Source: Stropharia rugosoannulata
Lineage: Eukaryota > Basidiomycota > Agaricomycetes > Agaricales > Strophariaceae
Reading direction: 5' to 3'
DNA length: 64,000 nucleotides
Assembly: GCA_028532985.1 (NCBI GenBank)
Contig: JANCIK010000012.1
Span: 124,001-188,000, forward strand
The translations under genes and the position numbers were made by a program. The notes under the pieces are model-generated. The model did not search any database and was not told the DNA's origin. It was given only the letters and a program-made list of their open reading frames with translations. Shown piece by piece: positions 58,313 through 64,000 of this stretch. The first letter of the stretch is position 1. Each line of letters starts with the position of its first letter.

Positions 58313-61300
58313 ATGGTTCCCGTCCCCATTACTGCCCGTCGTTCCTCACGCTTCCTATACATAACACTATCAGCAGCTACCAACTATGCGTCCAAACTTC
58401 TCTTTCAGCAGAGCGACAGCCATGCCAGCGTCCTCGTCAAGCGTGAAAGCAAGTTCAACCCCCACAGCCCGGGCTCCATCGTCTCCGCTATCCTCATTCC
58501 GGTCCTGGTCTTGTCATCTGGTTTATTCGCCGGCCTAACATTAGGCTACATGAGTCTTGACGAGACTCAACTGAATGTCCTCAGTATTAGCGGCTCGCCG
58601 TAAGTCACAGTGCATATATGCGCCTAAATGCCACTCACTAGTGCCACTTTGCGCGACTACAGGGAGCAGCGGAAGTATGCCAACAAGATCATGCCGATTC
58701 GCAAGAATGGGCATCTGCTACTCGTCACGCTCCTCCTGGCTAACATGATTGTGAATGAGACCTTGCCTGTCATTGCAGATCCTGTCTTGGGCGGAGGAGT
58801 AATAGCGGTCGTTGTATCGACTGTCTTGATTGTCATGTAAGTCTTTTATTTTAAGTTGATGCTATGGTCCTCCCGTCTTTTTCTTTCTTCCGTTTTCTTC
58901 TTTCTATCCTTTCTACATGTTCTGTTTCTTGCAACCTCCTGTTTGTTCTCTTTAAATGGTTATATGCCCGCAGTCCGACACATACAAAGCACACTCATTC
59001 GTATACGTATACGTGGAAATGACGTCACGCGCTGATTGGTCGCACTTTAGAGCTCCTTTGCTCTCTCAGTTATCGCAGCCCCCCTTTCAATCTTCGGAGC
59101 CATATCTCATGATGCTTTATACGTGCATGAGCTGTGAAAGCCTTTACTTTGTTTGAGTATTTATCTCGACCATTTCAAGCCCGGACCACTGTAATACGGC
59201 TCATTGACATGACGTAACGCGCCATGCTTGTTCTTTCGTTTCCTTCCTATTTTATTTTCTATTTCTCAGGCCATCATAGGTATCACGCTTCCCTGAATGC
59301 CCTCTGATATCTAAAAATCGCATACTAAACCGTTTGACTAAATCCTGCAAAGTTTTTCAGAAATCATTCCTCAGTCTTTATTCACTCGTCATGGCCTGTA
59401 TCTTGGAGCAAAAATGGCTGGGTTCACCAAGATTTTGATCTACACATTAGTAAGTTAGATGAATATCCTGCGCGAGGTTACCTAATTAAAAGTTTTAGGG
59501 TGTTATTGCCTGGCCTGTTGCCAAACTCCTTGAGTTTGTTCTCGGAGCCCATCATGGAATCATTTACCGTCGAGCAGGTTTGTTTGTTTCATCTTCCTTC
59601 TTTGTGAGAAGGCACTGACTATGTGCAGAGTTGAAAGAACTCATTGCTATGCATTCAAATCAAGGTGCTCATGGGGGTGACCTCAAAACAGATACCGTGA
59701 CCATCATCGGTGCAACGCTTGACCTACAGGAAAAGGTTGTACGCCAAGCAATGACCCCTATCAGCGATGTTTTCATGCTTTCTATCGACTCGAAGCTTGA
59801 TTATGCTCTTTTGAAAAAGATCTGCCAGACGGGCCACAGTCGCGTTCCTGTTTACGAAGAGGTAGACGTCCCCGTGTCCTTTGTCGCGTCTCTTGGCGAA
59901 GATACAAGTCAGGCAGTGGAGTCGAAGCAAGGCATGACCAAAGTCAAGAAAATAATCGGTATTTTATTGGTCAAACAATGCGTATTACTGGATCCCAAGG
60001 GTGTGTATCTCTGTAAAAGCAGGAAGTAATGTTCTAACCTACAATTTGTTTCAGACGCGACTCCCTTACGCAAGATACCGTTGAATAAAGTACCTTTTGT
60101 CCCAAACAACGAACCTTTACTAGGAATTCTTGATCGTTTCCAGGAAGGACGGAGCCACATGGCAATCGTGAGCCGCTTCAGCGTGGAGAAGGTGTGGCAT
60201 ATATCCACTTTGGGGACGTTATCTGATATCAGTGCTCGCTACAGGCTGCATCGGTTAAGAAAGCCGTCAAGACTGGACTCACGCAACGTCTTCGTAAGCG
60301 AGTTGGAATGGACACTGATTCAGACACGGAAACGGAGACCAGTGACGAGGAGAAACGACAGACCTTCTCCACAGAAAAGAAGAAGCGCTCCAGTCGGCCC
60401 CGCTTGCTTGGAGGACGCAAATCGTCCAAAGACGCCGAAGAGGGTTTGGAAGACGGGGAAACCATCAAGGAATCTGATGGTCCAACTTTTGTGATCGAGA
60501 CGAGCAGTGCTAAGGCCGGGAGCGATTCCGGCCATGGTGATAACGTAGAGTCTGAGAAAACAATGCAAGATGATTGCGTTGATTCTTCTGAGAAACGGAC
60601 GGAAGAACAGAAAAAGGCTCCAAGAAAGACCAAGATACCTGCGTTCCAATTGCCAAAGGTGGCATCCGCGATGACATCTATGTCGTTGTTAGAACAGGAC
60701 ATGCCTGCCGATGCCGTTCTAGCGAAGAAGGGAGCCGCTGAGGTGAATATGCCGTTTGACGTACCTGGGATTTAATTGTCTGACAAGTGGTTCCTAAGTT
60801 CTTGCAAGGTTATGATCCAGCTGTCATGCCGCTTGGTATTATCACATTGGAAGATGTTTTGGAAGGTGCGTGCTTAGCTTATTTTTTGATTAATGTATTT
60901 TAACTTTACTGTGTAGAACTTATTGGCGAGGAAATCTATGATGAGTTTGACGACCAGGGAGCACATGGTGATCCATATGAAGTGCCCCCAGCGCCCGCTG
61001 TGCAGGCTGTAGAGAAGGACGCCAGCGAGGCTGTGCCCGCTATCACTGTATCCCAGGGTAGCCGCCCACCTTCGATCAGTCAACGCCCAACTACGAGCGG
61101 TAGTACTCAGAGTCATACCCAGAAATTGACGCCGTCAATACAAGTGCCTGGCGCACTTAAGGGTCTCGGATTTTTCCGTACGAGAAGTGCACCCCCTGTT
61201 CCTCGTGATTCAAAGGACGATGATGCCCTTGCTCGTGCAGCCGATACAGGCGAGAAGACCGTGCGCATCGATGAGGGCGCGAACGTTGAGATACCGCGCC

Positions 61301-61977
61301 CGTTAGCGCACACTACCTCCACTCCGGCAGGCGGTGCGTCGATCGTCATGCCGCGCCCGATTCGCGGGAGCCGTAGTCCGCCCTCAGTCATTCTTGAACA
61401 ACACAGTAGCTTATCCTCATCCGAGTCCAACGTCCTCAGCCTGACCACCTTCCCTGGTGCTCCAGATTCTCCGCCCCCGCAGTTGCCCACGACAGACGGC
61501 AGACCCAGTGCCCCACCGCTCCCCGGCGCGGTGGGGCTGTCCGCTTCGGTTGGCGGCGCGCCCAGGACACCCACTCGCACGGCATCGCCGGCGCCCGTGC
61601 CCAGCCCCGCTCTCGAGGCGATCCTGCTCGACCGCAAGCGCCGCCTGCTTGCCGCGAATTTAAGCACTGGCACGCCTCATTCAGCCGCTACCACCCCGCC
61701 TGCGGGCGTTGCTGCTTCGACTGCGCATGGCCCATTGAGCCCCATGCCGAGTATGAGCAGGGACCCTTCGGCCGCGCCGTCGATATCGCCTGCTACGTCC
61801 ATGGCTGGGGCTGTCGCTGCAGCCAAAGGAACTGCTGGCGCAACAAAAGGGACTAGATTTAAAAGCAGCCCGCTTGGTGGATTCGATCGCACCGGAATTG
61901 TCGTGGCGGAACAGGTGAATGCGGCGTACAGCCAGACGGGGCAGGAGACTAGGGAGCCGGACGCGGCAGACGACTGA
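58313..61977 (+). CDS. CNNM/Mam3-type DUF21-CBS protein (metal homeostasis)
   Basis: Membrane protein of the CNNM family, related to yeast Mam3, which affects manganese and magnesium handling, probably at the vacuole. It starts MVPVPITARRSSRFLYITLS at ATG 58313. The DUF21 membrane domain covers SAILIPVLVLSSGLFAGLTL, GYMSLDETQLNVLSISGSP, LLVTLLLANMIVNETLPVIA, VVVSTVLIVIFSEIIPQSLF and VIAWPVAKLLEFVLGAHHGI. The CBS pair follows: VVRQAMTPISDVFMLSIDSK, QTGHSRVPVYEE, KIIGILLVKQCVLLDPK, PFVPNNEPLLGILDRFQEGR and SHMAIVSR, closing with MPLGIITLEDVLEELIGEEI. A charged insert of about 160 residues sits between SHMAIVSR and the closing block. The last 330 residues are Pro/Ser/Ala-rich and disordered, ending at TGA 61975-61977. 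One intron (58837-59352) is unusually long. Confidence 0.9.
58837..59352 (+). promoter_or_regulatory. 516-bp intron with CRE-like and CCAAT sites
   Basis: The intron lies inside the DUF21 domain. It contains TGACGTCA at 59020-59027 next to ATTGG at 59035-59039, a second CRE-like site TGACGTAA at 59210-59217, a CGTATACGTATACG palindrome just upstream, and long pyrimidine runs. Protein continuity across it (LIVIFSEIIPQS) shows it is spliced. Promoter function is inference. Confidence 0.4.
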
Positions 61978-63075
61978 ACTGAGAGCATTGGAAAGTGGAT
62001 TGAGGACACAAATGTAGACGCAAAGGTTGTCTGACTAGGATGGAGGGAGGAGGTCCTTGCCAAAGTAGTGTAGGTTTTTCCTTTTTTTGTCTTGATAGTT
62101 TGTGCGATTTTCCGTATGATAGAGCTACTTTTAGCTTCAGACACTATAATGACTTTGTACAATATATGCCCTAGCTCTACGTACTATTTTCTGTCTTCTT
62201 ATACTGCATTCACACATACAGGAGTCTGTAGTCTTTATGCCGATGTAATGCTCAAAGCTTGAGCTCTAGACCATTTGAACTTCGCCTTCGTTCACCTAAT
62301 TTCGGTGTGAACTCTTGTCTTTATCACAAGGAACAATGTATTTTGAGGACCAGGCAATGGGGATGCTATATTTTCGGCATGCATTCCAGACATACTTTAC
62401 TTCTTTATCTTGTTTTCCTGGTAGGCTATTATGGTTTATAACTTCTAGGGTAGAAAACGAAAATAGTTATGTCTTATTCAGCCTAATTAATGAGAATTCT
62501 CTCAGTTCCAACGCTTCGACCTCTACAGTATCCCTAGCCTGTGTACTTCGATTGATTTAGTGCGTGCATGGACGATACTATACGGACCTACTGTATACCT
62601 CTTTATGATATTGAGACCTGAAGTCATCGAACGTTAACCAAATAAATCCCCCGTTGCAATGTGTTATCAGGTTCCAGGGCCTAAATTTAGGCTACTTCAA
62701 GCTTTTGCTTTTTATGACTTCTCCGCAAGCTTATGTGGCTTACTTGTGCCAAATGTTGAAGGATACCGAGCTTATAATCCTGCTGCTGGAGTCCGGGCCA
62801 GTCATGAGATGCTTATGCGCTTCAACGATACTCCAAAATGAAGTTCTTTTTCCCAACCCAGACGGACATCTTCTCAGAGCAGTGGATGTACGCATGTATT
62901 GGTATTTGAGTTTTGACCTCAGAATTATTCGGTATGCAGCTTGCTCCATACAGAGGGCGCTCCAGCTCGGCAACTTACAGAATATCAATTTGAGTGAACA
63001 AGGAAAACGAGTATAAATACAGGTTGGAAACTCATAGCATCCTCAGGTCCCTCCTCTGGAACTTTATAAACAGCA
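61978..63075. other. Intergenic, no gene recognised
   Basis: About 1.1 kb between the CNNM-type gene and the lectin-like gene. Small frames are unsupported. Confidence 0.4.
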
Positions 63076-63794
63076 ATGGCCCCTCTTTCAGTTGAATCTC
63101 TCCTCAAAGTCATTGACTTAACTTCTTGCAGCGGGCCAACTGATGCCAAAGTGGTCGTCGTACCGCTCCCCAAGAACACTGTTGGAATGATATTTGGGGT
63201 GAGTGGACCATCAACCTTGTTTCTAAGTGATTATTAAATCACTACAGCAAATGATAGCAGAATGGCGCCAGCGCTTCAACATTTACATTCTCAGTACCAA
63301 TTATATGCCCGTAGATACCCAAGTTATTTTTGACGCCACATCTAACGGGTCTCGCTTCAACATCACCCGAGTTAACCCACCATCTGCTCAACAACTCGAC
63401 CCGAATATCTTCAGCGTTGGCCCATTTTCTGATGATCGGTACATTGCAGTTTACTGCTCCCACCAGAAGCCCGGAAGTACCAGCTTCTCCCAGAGTGACC
63501 CCCGCCAGAGCTGCGTAAGTGTCTCATTTACACACCTTTCATCTCAATAAAACGGACTACACATAGCACATGTTCACTATTGGCGGAAAGAGCGCTATGA
63601 GCGTCACCATGGTACATTGTCATTTCTTATGAAACTTTCCGCGTGCTGAAAAAACATAAAATGCAGGTTAATGCCGAAGACGGAGGCGACACTGACTACC
63701 ATGACACTGTCGTCGGTGTTGCTGTGTGCTAGTGAGTGCTATAAATTTTAGTTTTGAAATAACTCATCAACTCTGCCATAGCATGGACAAGTGA
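63076..63794 (+). CDS. Small protein with PA-IIL-like calcium-lectin motif
   Basis: Exons 63076-63198, 63248-63514, 63567-63611, 63667-63731 and a short last exon from 63782. It starts MAPLSVESLLKVIDLTSCSG and reads VVVVPLPKNTVGMIFG, NIYILSTNYMPVDTQVIFDA, PNIFSVGPFSDDRYIAVYCS, HMFTIGGKSAMSVTM and VNAEDGGDTDYHDTVVGVAV. The E-D-G-x-D-x-D-Y-x-D loop near the C-terminus matches the double-calcium sugar-binding loop of PA-IIL-like (LecB-type) lectins, and LPKNT near the start matches their first strand. One position usually Asn is His (YHD). No signal peptide. If the GTGAGT donor after TGC TA is not used, the protein ends at TAG 63730-63732. A fungal lectin is likely but the assignment rests on short motifs. 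Confidence 0.62.
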
Positions 63795-64000
63795 TCACAG
63801 GAAGCCTCATATCTCTTCGTGAGATGTCTAAGTTGACCTTCAATAGTATCCACGTAAAACTATGAGAAAAAAAAACATTTAAATTTTTTGAAGTAGCCTG
63901 TCAGTATCTGCTATGTACTTTTAAATGAAATTAAGACATTAGTGTGCTTACTACTTTTCTCGCTTCTGTAATAAGGCCAAGGGTTGAGTTAGCTTCTCAC

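Noticed and set aside
61113..61673. 186-residue minus-strand frame
   Set aside because: Antisense to the Pro/Ser-rich tail of the CNNM-type protein; low-complexity composition.
1..64000. CRISPR arrays, bacterial operons, phage genes, rRNA
   Set aside because: None seen; the spliceosomal introns and fungal families exclude a prokaryotic source.

Overview
The window looks like nuclear DNA of a filamentous basidiomycete, most likely an Agaricomycete. Nearly every gene is split by short introns (about 50-80 bp, GT...AG), and several families are ones I know mainly from mushrooms and polypores: DUF6534 membrane proteins, a DUF6699 protein, a DUF7137 protein, macrophage-activating-glycoprotein-like wall proteins, a fungal caspase-fold protein and a fungal PARP-like protein. 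No bacterial, organellar or viral gene set is visible. Exon models were read by eye from splice signals and protein continuity, so gene ends are better supported than every internal junction.

Layout, left to right. 0-12 kb: an isolated retroelement-type RNase H reading frame (-), a short CACTA-like inverted-repeat element, two tandem DMT/EamA transporters (+) separated by a second element, and a DUF6534 gene (+). 12-25 kb: a DUF6699 gene (-), a 3-kb gene-poor stretch holding a 325-bp tandem duplication, an AzgA-type purine transporter (+), and two tandem GPI-anchored secreted glycoproteins (+). 25-30 kb: two tandem 2-oxoglutarate/Fe(II) dioxygenases (-). 30-41 kb: an otubain deubiquitinase (+) followed by a pseudo-caspase (+), a TatD/Scn1-type metal hydrolase (-) with a 10-nt microexon, a DUF7137 protein (+) and a secreted class 3 lipase (-). 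42-51 kb: an unidentified coiled-coil protein (+), tRNA-Gly(UCC) (-), epsin (+), a small unknown ORF (+), an F-box protein (-), a PARP-type ADP-ribosyltransferase-like gene (-) and a doubtful membrane ORF (-). 52-64 kb: a small Ser/Thr-rich GPI protein (+), the third CACTA-like element, a second DUF6534 gene (-), a second identical tRNA-Gly(UCC) (+), a CNNM/Mam3-type DUF21-CBS metal-homeostasis protein (+) with one unusually long intron, and a small protein with a PA-IIL-like calcium-lectin loop (+).

These are mostly independent eukaryotic transcription units rather than an operon-like system. The recurring theme is local duplication (transporters, wall glycoproteins, dioxygenases). Points most worth checking are the pseudo-caspase with both catalytic residues replaced, the 10-nt microexon that completes a metal-binding motif, the three-member CACTA-like MITE group with intact 3-bp target duplications, the free-standing RNase H ORF, the PARP-like gene with a preserved H-Y-E triad, and the fungal PA-IIL-like lectin.
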